From assembly GCF_932274485.2 (NCBI RefSeq), contig NC_065886.2, positions 44,875,501 through 44,939,500 on the forward strand: a stretch of 64,000 nt of DNA, written 5' to 3'. Each line of letters begins with the position of its first letter. Positions within the stretch are counted from its first letter, which is position 1. Both the position numbers and the translations under genes were made by a program. The notes under the pieces are model-generated. The model did no database searches, had not been told where the DNA came from, and saw nothing but the letters and a program-made list of their open reading frames with translations. The DNA comes from Patella vulgata (taxonomy: Eukaryota; Mollusca; Gastropoda; Patellidae). Positions 44,701-56,700 of the stretch are shown here, in pieces.

Positions 44701-47700
44701 GGATGTGACCGTTTTTATGAGTTGCGGAATGCACAGGTTGGAGCAGGTCGTGAGTCTGAAATAATCTTGTAAATCGTTTGATCTCAGGCTTTTCTGGTTC
44801 ATCAAAATGTAAATTAAAATCACCCATAATCAATAAGTTTTTCTGAAAACGCTTTGATAAAGGTGTTTCCAATTCCGGATAGAACATTGTACTACGAATT
44901 GCATTTGCTTTTGAAGGAGGGGACGATAGATACAAATCATTCGTAACAATAGACTTGATATCGAAGCTTTAACCTCTAATATTTCAAACGATTGATACGA
45001 TTCTGAATTTGGTTTCATGAGTTAAAGTTTAAGAGAAAGTTTATGTAGCACAGCAAGTCCACCCCCGGTTGACGTTATTCGTGGCACACTAATTAGTGTA
45101 TAACCTGGAGGGGTCATTTCTGTGATAATCGATTCATCACCGTTTACCTTTAGCCACGATTCTGTGATAAAGAGGATGTCAAGATCATCCTCAAGTAAGG
45201 TATCATATACATCAAGTGTCTTGTTACGTGAAGATTGTGCATTCCACAAAGCAATTCGTAAAGAGGAAGACTTATGTTTAGGAAAGACTTGGATTAGATT
45301 AGAGTAATTAGTTCCTTTAATTTGTCTATTTTCCAGTAGGTTCCTTCGAGTTGAAGTAACACGTATTCGACGCCTCTTATTTCGTCCCGCTCGGCAACCT
45401 CTTCTTTTTGATTTAGTTTGAGACCTTCTTAGTTCAGGGATATTTTCCAACAGTTGTGTGTTTAATGGGTTTTGTTCATGTATGTCAGCTTTGATAAGAA
45501 ATAACTCTTCTCTGCTGTAAGTTATCATGGTGATCAAAGGTTCAGTGACTATAACCTGTTTAAACAATTGGTGAGTAGAGATCTGCCCACAATGAGTTAG
45601 CTTTATTGACTGTCCTGAAGTAAAATGGAGGTCAGTAGTGAGTAGAAATTCACTAATACACGGTATAGTATGCAATAAAACTATTGATATCTGCATAATC
45701 CAAAATAGTTTGAACACAAAATCTGCAAAAAATGATGCACAAGATAGTCACACACAACTTGGCACAAATTCATGCAATGAATTCATCTGGAACTTGTGAA
45801 ATATTATAAAAATATCAGAGCACCTAAACACTGCAGTCACTCAGGGCGCTGTTACATCATAGGAGTGTCTTGAAACCTTTCCTCTGTATGGAGATAAAAA
45901 TAGCAAGCAAGAACAAGTTTTGCATACCTAATGAGGTTATTTCGAGAATACGTTATTTAAATGGTCAGTCACATAGGTCAATGGTGAAGTCTCCAATCAG
46001 AAGCGGGCAATCCCCTAGGTCAGGTCAATGGGCATGCGCACTGGTTGCTATATTACTGATCCATACGTCATTGTTTATCAATATTTTTGAAGATTTTCAA
46101 AGAAAATGCCTTTGCAATTGTTTAGATGACTAAATACGTATGACAGACACTCATAATAAACAAAATGAAGATGAATATTCGTCTACTAGACCTAGTAGTG
46201 GTATGGTAGCATACCATTACCAGGTAGGCCTACTGTCACTGATTATAGTTATGGTTGTTTTGAATAACATCTATTCTATGTCGAAGTTCGGTTGTAAATT
46301 TACACACAAGAAATAAAATAAGAAAATACTGTATATTGATAAGAAATACATTAGAAAATATATATATTAAAAGTCAGTTTATTAATATTAAATAAATGAA
46401 TTGAACAGATCGGCGTAAGTTGTTCTACTGAAATACTTCAACTTCAGTTGTTGATTTCTCAGAACAGTTTTTTTCTAGAGTTACCAATTTTAGTCATGCT
46501 ATATCTCTGAAAGTTATCGTCAGATTTTCTTGAAACTTGGAATATAACTTCCTATATAATCTATATAATAACTTTGTGCAATAGGAGAATTTTATTGAAA
46601 TCTGCAAAATAGTTCCTGATATATTGTTGCCATAGCAACTATGACACGTGAAAGAATTTTGAAGTTAACATTAAAATGTGTATAACTTGCTTTTTAATTA
46701 TTATTTTGTAATGAAACCGCCTATTGCACAAAGGAACATGTCAGTAACCGCTTTGCTTAATTTTAAAACATTCTGTTGAATAGTTTCTGAGAAACTGGAT
46801 GACTAAAATTATACGCAGAAATCCAAGATGGCCGCCATTTCCTTAGCAACATGTACCCCCAGGTAAATTATTAGTATGACCCAGAATTGTGGGGGGGGGG
46901 GGGGCTAAATGTGGGGGCCCAGGACATTTGTCCCACTTTGCCCCCCCCCCCAGATCCGGTACTGAAGCAAAGATACTAACTCGGAGTACATTTTTGTTTT
47001 GACAAATATTTGTAATTTTTGGAGATTACATTGAGTTTAATACTTGCTTATCTATATAAGTTGAATTTTTTCATTTATTCTTCACGTTCACTATCATTCG
47101 GTCAAAAATTTTGTTATCTTATTAGAATTCTTTTATAACAAATAGTTTGTTTATTTTCAAATTCGGAAATTTAAAAGTAGAAATATTAGTTTATTTGTTT
47201 TATTAACAATAACATTGTTTTATGTGTACATGGTGAGACTTCGTGAAGTAGAATTCGTAATTTCTCAGAGGGGTAAGCCGCGAGTCTTGCTAGATGGATA
47301 TGTGTATAGAAAAAATAATGAGCGCGGTGAATGTATTCATTGGAAGAGTGTAAAGGCAACCTGTAGTGGAAAATGTACAACAATGGATATATACGTTCGA
47401 AACGTTACATATTTTATACAATTTCTATATAAATTAATTTTTCATTCTTGCTTCTGTTTGTTTTGATATAATCTGTTCTACGCTGTAGCCTGAATGGTAT
47501 ATGGAAGAATCTATTTTAGCTATAGAGAGGGTATATAAGTAGGGATAATAAAACCACCAGACCGTATAATCTGTTGTTAAAAGCTTTAGTCGAAATGGGA
47601 CGTAGGCGAAATGGGAGGGTACCAGAGCAATTACGTCATTTCGGGATTAAGATACCACATATTACAAGTCATACCCAACGGAAAGAAATGACGATTAATT

Positions 47701-50700
47701 ATAATTCCACCATTTTGGATTTCATTTTGCCGGTTATTTTCAATTTCTACCATCAAGAATTCTCGAAATTAAACTTTTGAGATTATCGCTGCCCTTTTAT
47801 AACCAAATTAATGTTGTTGTTTTGTTTTTTTCATTTTGATTAGTTTTTTTTTAAATGGTATTATATTTCCAAATTTGGCAGTCATTTTGAAAAAAATGCC
47901 CGCCACCAAATGAAAAATACATTTTTTTTAATTAATGTTTGTCAAATTCGATTTTTCCACAAATTTCGCTTGCATAACCACTCTGTGTTTGAGGAATTTA
48001 AAAAGAAATTATTTATCCTCCCACAACTGAAAGACACTTAGTACGAGATATAGCTCTCCGATTATTCCCGAAGAACGCCAAATTGAATTCTGTTAATCAT
48101 GTCATTTTGCCTTGGCCGATTTTGAGTATGATTTTGTCTAACATATTGGTTTCTTTTGCAATTTGTTTAGGACCCGTAAAACGTTATACCAAGAAAAAAA
48201 TAAACCGTTTTGTTAAGTAAAGCTATATGACGCCATGACGTCATAGTTTTTTGGCGTCATAATTGGGACCCAAAATGGCGCCTGTAAATGAGTTGTAACT
48301 TTCCCTATACAGGGCTTTGCCTGTCTCTATATTGAGGTCAGAATAGCGCAGTGACGTAAGAACCAGCCTGACGTCATTTAGAGCAGGTTATCCAGTCTAA
48401 TATAGAGCGAAGCTCTAAAGCACCGCGCAAAGCGCGGTGCTTGAGCAAAGCTCTTTTCCGGTAACACAGGAGCGTAATTGAAAATGTCACCCACAGACTG
48501 TTGATTAAAAAAAAATTCAGCCGGAACCGGATACACTGGGCAAAACAGGCAATGCGCATGTCAACTTACCAAATCTCGCCCAAGCGAGATCACGTAACTA
48601 ACAAAAATAATTCTATCCACCAAATCTCGCCCAAGCGAGATTACGCGCCTCATAGAACTATTTCTATGACGCGTCTAATCAATGACGTCACATATTTTTT
48701 ACGTCAATGAAAATAATTCTCACACTTTTTTGTTTTTTTTTTAAAAACAAAATTAATGTATAAAATTTAGATCTCAATAAAAACTAAATTATTTAATATT
48801 TTTTGTATCACTTGAGAAAATTAATTATGAATGAAGGTTTTATATTTAACAATAACCAGCTTCGCTCTACATATTATGTAACAGGCATTGCCCGAGTAGA
48901 GCGAAGCTGATTATTGCCAAATAAAACCTTCATAATTAAGTGTGTAGAATTATTTTTGTTAGTTACGTCATAGACATGGTTACGTGATCTCGTTTGGTCG
49001 AGATTTGGTAAGTTGACATGCGCATTGCCTGTTTTCCCCAGTGTATCCGGTTCCGGTCTGAATTTTTTCTTAATCAACAGTCTGTGGGTGACATTTTCAA
49101 TTACGCTCATGTGTTACCGGAAAAGAGCTTTAGAGCTTCGCTCTATATTATTCTTGTAGTCAGTGTAGACTGGATAAACTGCTCTAAATGACGTCAGGCT
49201 GGTTCCTACGTCACTGCGCTATTCTGACGTCAATATAGAGACAGGTAGCGGACAGCCATCTTGCCAGGAAGAATTCCTCCCGGCAGTGCGCATTTCTTTC
49301 TTTACTAATGTAAACAAAAACATGATCGAACGCTGAAGTGTGCAATAAAGATGTCAACACCAATTAAATGTAGCCGTAGTTTATGTTTAACTTGAGGTTT
49401 AGAGCCGAAACTATGCAATTTTTTCGCAATAATGGAATTTAGCGGAACAATAATTAATATTTTGGAATTTGAGAAATACGGCAATAAATCAAATGAAATA
49501 TGATGAGCGATTTGCCATAGCCGGTAGGCCTACGGTTATATCTGATTTTAAACTGTCGCTTTGTTTGGGTTTACGATAACAATAAGATGTCGCACGATCA
49601 ACGTTTAATTTGGCTAGAGCAATCTTAGACATTAAAGAAAAGCTTAACAAATCTTCTAGCTTACTCATTAGGGATATCCGTCTATATTTAGTAACACTAC
49701 GTCAAAACATGGCTGTCCACAACCTGTCTCTATAATGGACACAGCTCACCAAATATTTCTACGCCGTCACCGAATGTAGGGCGAAAGTTATTTTTAGTCT
49801 TTCTCTCCCTTTCCCTTTTTCCCCCTTTTGCATGGCGATTTTTGTTGACTTTTTGGTGTAGAATCGAAGAAAGGGGTTTGAAAATACATTTTCTACCAGG
49901 TTTTGGTGAATATTCATGATTTTGAGGCGGAAGGATACAAGAGTTGAGAGGTTGGTTAGGTTGAAATGTAGGGTCCAAAATTGCATGTTTTCTTGTCTCT
50001 ACTTCCAGCTTGTGTATCTCAAGTTTTCCACGGTGAACCTCATACATGCTTTTGGGCAAGAGGTTGCCACATGTTGCTCCATCTGTGGTAGAAAGCGTTC
50101 TACCCAACGAAAATTTGGGAAAAAGTTAGAGCCGGTCTAAGAGACGAAAATTAACATTAAAGTCAATGGGCAAATCTTTAGTGATCTGTGGCGATATGCA
50201 AGTCAGAAAAGGAGTGACGTAGGAGCGAGCCTAATATATTAGAGCAGGTTAACCAGTCTAGTAGTCAATGTCATTCGTATCATCAGTCGACTCTACCTGC
50301 TGCTAAAACCAATATTCGAGGTCCACAATGTTTCGCTTTCGGACGTTTTATCAACATAAATCCTTCGACGAAAGCACAGGGTGTTAGTTTTCACAAGTAA
50401 GTATGAATATTTAATGAAATCGGTCAGGAAAAGGAAAACCAAAATCTCGAACTAGAAGAGTCGATCTACGAGTATAACATAGACTCGGATTGTACTAGGT
50501 AGGCCTAATGGTATAATGTCGTCCAGTTTTACCATGCACTCACAATAATTAATTTGATTATGCTCAAAACCCAGATTTCAAATTATTACTAACAAATTGC
50601 ATTGTCTTGTATGAAGAATAATTTGACAGGAGTCCAGGGTCATGAGTATGAGAGCGTGCTGGTGTTTATTTTGCCGCTGAATGGACCTCCACATAAATAA

Positions 50701-53700
50701 AAATAACCGGTAATTACTTATAGGACTAGGGCAAAATCTACACACAAATAAAAAAAAACGGTATTTTATTCTAGGCCACAATCGTTTAGAAAGTTAAGCT
50801 TTATTGAACCGGGCTTTATCATAGAAGTAGATATTATAAAAATCCCCACTCAACAGAAGTAAGAACACACTTAAATTTCGTTATGAGGGAGTGGTTTATT
50901 GAATGTTTAGGGTTGAAATACCCTTTATCATCCATTTTATCAGAAGAGTGGGAAGTCAAACCCCATTATTTCATTTGCAGTTTTCATGGCTGAGATACAT
51001 AGATGTGTTAACGGGGCAAAGATTCAGAGCATGGACCACGGTTGCTCAAAGAGCATGACAGTAGCTCGCTGACCTGTTTTCGATCGAGGTCTTGGCCGTG
51101 GTTCCACCTTGTCAGTGGTGCAGGACAGGGGGCCTGACAAGGGACATCGTATAGTCATTCGGATGGTACGAAAAATCGAGATCCCTTGTACGCATTGGCG
51201 TGCACGTAAAAGAACTGTTTGCTGTTGAAATTCGATATACGAGTAGGCTGTATCACCGCTGTCCAGGCAAAAAATTTGCCCATAGCACACTGTATGATAC
51301 CAGTCTTTATTAACCCAGCTGGGGCAGAACAGTAGGACGTTAATCCCCATTTCATTTTCACTAATCATGACACCAACTTGTGACGTGTTCTTTTCCATGG
51401 AAATTTGTTCAGCTGGGGGTAGGGAGAGAACATTCGAAGGATATCTTTCGATGAATGTCTGTACAATAACATGGGTCTGCTGAGAATTTTGCCTGGAGAC
51501 CACCAGGGTATCTTTTACATCGACAGAATTTAGTGGGTGTATATTCTTATACTTTACAATATATTAAATACGATCTCCAAATTCTTCGAACCTCTGAGAT
51601 TAGACGCTCCCTCATGGACCCTGCAAAGGTTGCTTGCTCTCTCTCTCTCTCTCTTGTTTTTTTTTAAAAAGTAGGAAATCTATTTTTTCATCGCTTTCGA
51701 CCCTTCTCTTTTCATATATTAAGCCCTGCAAGTTGGAATATGGATAGAAAAATATTTAATTTATTGTTCTTTATTGCTTCTCGTAGGAACTTTGTATGTG
51801 CACCTTTTCACATTATTTTCTTGTCAAAGGAAAATAAACATAAAATGCTGTATTTATTTTATATTTTAGAATGTACAAGCAGGAGACCAACAACAACCAA
51901 TTTTAGAAGATCAGATAGGCAATCCATCGAAACTGACACTGACATGACACTTAGTCACAATTTGTAGAACTGAAATGGGGTTTAACCTCCTACTGTTCTG
52001 TTCCGACTGGTCTTATGAAGATGGACATACGCCATACAGTGTGCTATTAGGACAGTTTTGCCCGGGCAGCGGCAATATGGCCTACTCTTTTATCAAATTC
52101 CAACTGTCAAGGGATCTTTAACGTGCACACCAATGTATACACTGGACATCGGTTTGTGGTCCAAACCGAACGACTAGACAGCTGTCCTTGTCAGGCTCTC
52201 CGTCCTGCACCACTGACAAGCGGAAACCACGTCGGAAAATCCCGATGAACTTTCTCGGCCAATGCAGCAATCGAAACCCCGGGCTAGCAAACCAGCGTCT
52301 TACCCACTTAGCCACTGTGGCTTTCTACAATTTGTAGAGAAATGAAATACAACCTGTGTATTACTTGAATATCAACATTTTCATATTTGACTACGGGTTC
52401 AGCAGTCATTGTTGTAATAAATTTAATAAAGGGGTAGATATAACACATAGTATTGATAATAATATTAGGAAAATGAAAATAATAATACTTATGTAAAGTT
52501 AATTAAAGTTGTCTTTTCCACAGTAATGAAGAATGAGTAGGGGTGATGGAAAACACAATATTTAGGTTATTTAATAAGTCCCATCATAAGCACTAGGCAG
52601 GAATATCACTGTGTCGCGGTTAAGGTCTGGGCTGTTCCTTTTAATGTGTATGGCCGCAATAAGTTTACAACAATGAGATTTATTTTAGTCTATAGTTACT
52701 TCAAGTTAATTACCGTTATCTAAACATACCATGGTATACCATAATTGTATTGTAGGTACTATTTCATTCTGTCGGTAGTATTGTATATATTATCTTAACT
52801 ACTTAATTGCTTAACTTTACCGGGGGGGGGGGGGGTGGATGGCCGAATGGTTAGCACGCGTGCGCTGTATCATACGGTCTGTCATTGAGTCAACTGGCGG
52901 GGTTTCGATTCCCCGGTTGTACGTGACAAGGAGTAGGGTCGCCTGTCCAACCTCGTGGGTTTTCTCCGGGTCCTCCGGTTTCCTCCCACAGCTAAAGACC
53001 CCTACGCGCAAGCAAATTATTGAAATGAAAATTAAACCATGGGTGAGTCCCGAAATGACCTTGTTTGTGTCGAGTGGACGTTAAACCCCATTTCTCTCTC
53101 TCTCTCGCTTAACTTTACTCATGGCTACACTTAAGCTTACAATCTGTTTCACAGAGATCTTCTAATATCTCTGTAACAGATGACTGTTTCGACACGTGAC
53201 GTCACATCACGCGGCGTCAATCATTGGTCAATATGGTCAATAGCGCGTGCATTGTGTACATAAGACGTTACTGATTCGGGCTAAATCTTGAATTTTACTT
53301 ATTTTAATACCCATTTACACTAAATAGGAAACGCTTTTTACCTACAAATAATTGAAACGTCTTTATTTATTTTTCTAATAAATGAAAAAAATGTTTTAGA
53401 ATTTAATTTGACGGAAAAAAAAAGTTAATATTTGGGACTCATTAAGTCGCATCGATGTCATCCTTATCAGTGATTGTAGCGGCCTAGCGAAAATTCACTG
53501 CTGATCAAAGCTTAGTGTTAATTAGTTTGTAAGGAATAACCACCTTTGATCTTCTTGTTGTCCTTTAAGGTTTCGTGAATTGTTTTTGTAGTCTTTCTGT
53601 ATATATTGATCTCATAATTCTTGTATTAATTAACTTTTAACCATATGAAATCTATTGTACGAACAGTTTTTAATATGTAAATAATCCAATTTTCCACATA

Positions 53701-56700
53701 ACGCAAGCGGATTCTTTTTCCCTACGTTTTTTTTTTCTATCCGCACTGATGACGCCAAACATCAGTCAGCTGGACCTCCTGTTTTAACATGTTTTTATTA
53801 TGACAAAGGGAGAAGATCACCCGCCCTCTCTTCTCACGACAGCGATTTTATAAGTGTGCTTTAAATTGACTTTTTTTTAATTATTATTCAAGGACTTTTT
53901 ATTTTGTGTTTTACCAATTTTAAGGAGACTTTTGATATACACGGACGTTTGTATTGTATGCTTTTACCAATTTTAAACCTATTAAGTGTAAATAATTTAA
54001 TTAAATCAACCTTCCATAATCTCATATTTAATGTACTGGACGTTAAATCTGTAATAAACAACAACAAACAACACTTGTATTACTGTATTAGCTTGATAAC
54101 TTTGAGAGAATACTCTTCAAACGTTGCCCAAATAAATTAAGTAGCTGTTTTCCCATAAGTATGTGTTTTTGTGTATCTCTATCCAGTTACTAAATGTCTC
54201 TGAAAGATCATCAAAGTTTTCCGTTCGGATAAGCTACAGTCGATTTGGCAAAAGGTTGGCATACAATTACACTTCCCTAATCCGTTTATTGTTCCGTTTT
54301 CGTCATAGTCTTGAGGCTCAGCGCGGAGGGTGTCCATCAAATGGGCACAAAACCAGACCCAACTTTTCTAGAGTACAATTTTGCGTAGAATACGATGCCA
54401 AGTGGTAATCAGTCCGCCGTTGGGGCGTTTTCGAGATATTCGGGGTCAAAGGTCAAATGGGTTCATTTGCACTGAAAGTGAATGCGCAGTCATTCTTGTA
54501 TCATAAAAATAAGCTGAAAATGATCGAAAGTAATCATACTTTCAATAAAAATGTAAATTTGCTAATTTCACCTTTGTTCTTTGAGACCCCGGAGGTCAAA
54601 AGGTCACTTTTTCTGTTTTACCACTAGGAAGATTTAAAGTAATAAATGTCAGCGTAAAATATAATAACTAAGCGAAACCTCTTCTACTTAATAATAGAAG
54701 CATTTGAAATTTATCTTTAGGTGGTCTTAGCATCGAACTTTTACTTTGGAACGTCGAAAATGTTCTTGCATAACAGAACCAAAGACTTCGGAACCTGTTT
54801 CAAAAATACGTAAAAACTGTTAAATCAAAATCTCTCCGAATTAGTTTTACAATCGGGGATTCGAAACCACGACAGTTGACCCAATGACAGGCCTTATGAT
54901 ACAGCACGCATGTGCTAACCATTCGACCATCCAACCCCCCACATCAAATAGACAGCGAGCCAACGACAGCGCGTGTAAAGACGGATATACGAAAATGCAT
55001 GACAATATAAATATGAATGAAAATATGGGTTACATAATAACATAATTAAAAATGGTCATTTGAATTAAATAATTATTAATTACTAACGGAAAACAAGTCG
55101 TTAAAACTGAGGACGTGGGTCGGGCAATGAACATGCACTTCAGATTATCACATTATTATTATTATTATTATGTAAGGTGAACGAGCTTTCGCGACAACAT
55201 TTACATAACCTGTTAATAGGTTTGTCTTCAATATGCTGACATTGCGATTTCTTGTAGCACATGGCCGATCACGCCTCACACCAGTATGATACAACGTTTT
55301 AGAAATATTCCCCCGATGGCTTGTATTGTTACCCTTATTTTATTGTTACTTTGTTTTTATACGCCCACACTGTCTAGATTATTGCCCCTGATTGTACAAA
55401 AAATCCCGTTTGTTTTTAGCTTGTTCTCTATCCATCTTTTGCCAAATGTGGGCGTATCCTGCCTGGCAGCTGCTGGTTAATAAAGAATTTATTACTACAA
55501 GTATAGCGCAGCAGACGATTGCGACTGGCCCTGCGTAACTATTTATTTATGGTGCGGTTCTCCTACACTTACTAATAGACGTGATTAACAGGCTATTTCG
55601 TCAAACTATCGCGTTTGATTTGCATACTTAAACGAAATTATCTTCGTAGATATATTGAAACGCGTAAGTAATAATATACTTACCTTTTATATATGACAAT
55701 CAATAGGCATTCCGATTTACCTGTTTTATCGTATGTTAACACCTATGTAAAAATGATTGAAGAGAATTGCAGATCCCTAAACTTGAAGAAAATAAATTCC
55801 CAAACATGCTTTATATTGAATGGGTATGAGGGTTCGTGATGTTTATAAACTAACTTGTACGGGTTCATGCCGCGCATGGATGTATTCCTAGCTGTTTCCA
55901 ACTGTACTACCAGTATATTTGAAATCCTCAAGATAATACCATCCACATTTTATAAAAAATTAAGATACGTCTCCACCTCCAAAGATAGAATGGAACATTC
56001 CGCTTTCTATTTTGGACCTTCTCCCTATACTTCGTCGTGTTCAAGCATGTCAAGAAAAAAAACACCAATATTATTTATATAGCAGAGAGGGAAGCGACTA
56101 ATCTTCCCGTACATGAAAACTGTCATATGGTCAATTTCGTCATCAAACAAAGGTAATAAAACAGGTACAACGGAATGCCTATAGACTTCTATATTAGAAA
56201 GATACTATCTATACGAAACATAATCTGTTTATTTTTATTACCAATAATAAGGTGATGCTGGATCTGATCTCTCCAAACTCAGTACCGAATACTTTGAGTG
56301 GAGAATGTCTGTGCTGCCGGAATCGTCCACTAGGCGTGGTTATCATAAATACAATGATATCCTGGAATCGTTCACTTTGGCTGGTTATAACGAATCTAAG
56401 GTAAGTAAAAGTAGTTGAAGGGTACGGGCACTGGATTTGATTTTAATCAAGGGATTTTCCCAAAAAATTGTGTTGAAACAACACAAGGGGATCACGTGGC
56501 TTAGTGGGTAAGACGCTGGCTCGCTAGTCTGGAGGTCGGGTGTTCGATCCTTGCATTGGCCGAGAAAGTTCATCCAGATTTCCCGGCGTGGTTCTCTCTT
56601 GTCAGTGAGGACAGCTGTCTAGTCCTTCGGCTGATACGAAAAACCGAGGTCCCGTGTATACATTGGAATTCGATATAAGAGTAGGCGATAATGCCGCTGC

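Larger units (their letters stand above)
42361..45725 (-). mobile_element. CR1/L2-type LINE, antisense to the DUF885 gene
   Basis: A non-LTR retrotransposon with an APE-type endonuclease and reverse transcriptase. The RT frame 42443-44935 (830 aa) has DLSAAFDTIDH, HQGVPQGSVLGP and FYADDTQLL, the CR1/L2 pattern. The endonuclease begins in the frame 45022-45717 (LRIALWNAQSSRN..., LFITESWL). One in-frame stop at 45022-45024 and one frame change near 44920-44935, in a run of C, separate the pieces, so this copy is probably dead though little decayed. The 3' end is near 42361 at an (ATT)n tail. The 5' limit is not certain and an ORF1 was not identified. Confidence 0.88.
39532..50262. repeat. Nest of inverted-repeat elements bounded by a shared inverted end
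   Basis: 39532-39600 ('agactggataacctgctctaatacgcctgactcgctcctacgtcactccttttctga') is repeated in reverse at about 50199-50262. The same motif family also forms the arms of the foldback element at 48320-49245. Between them lie a direct repeat (40361-41085 and 47679-48330), TIR elements at 41086-41632 and 49237-49745, SINE B, an antisense LINE and a FLYWCH-like ORF. No transposase was found. Whether the outer ends define one composite unit is not shown. Confidence 0.5.

Noticed and set aside
49730-50107. 125-aa minus-strand ORF
   Set aside because: No recognisable domain. It spans the edge of a TIR element and low-complexity RERER text.
51024-51503. 159-aa minus-strand ORF
   Set aside because: Most of it is a reversed reading of a SINE A copy.
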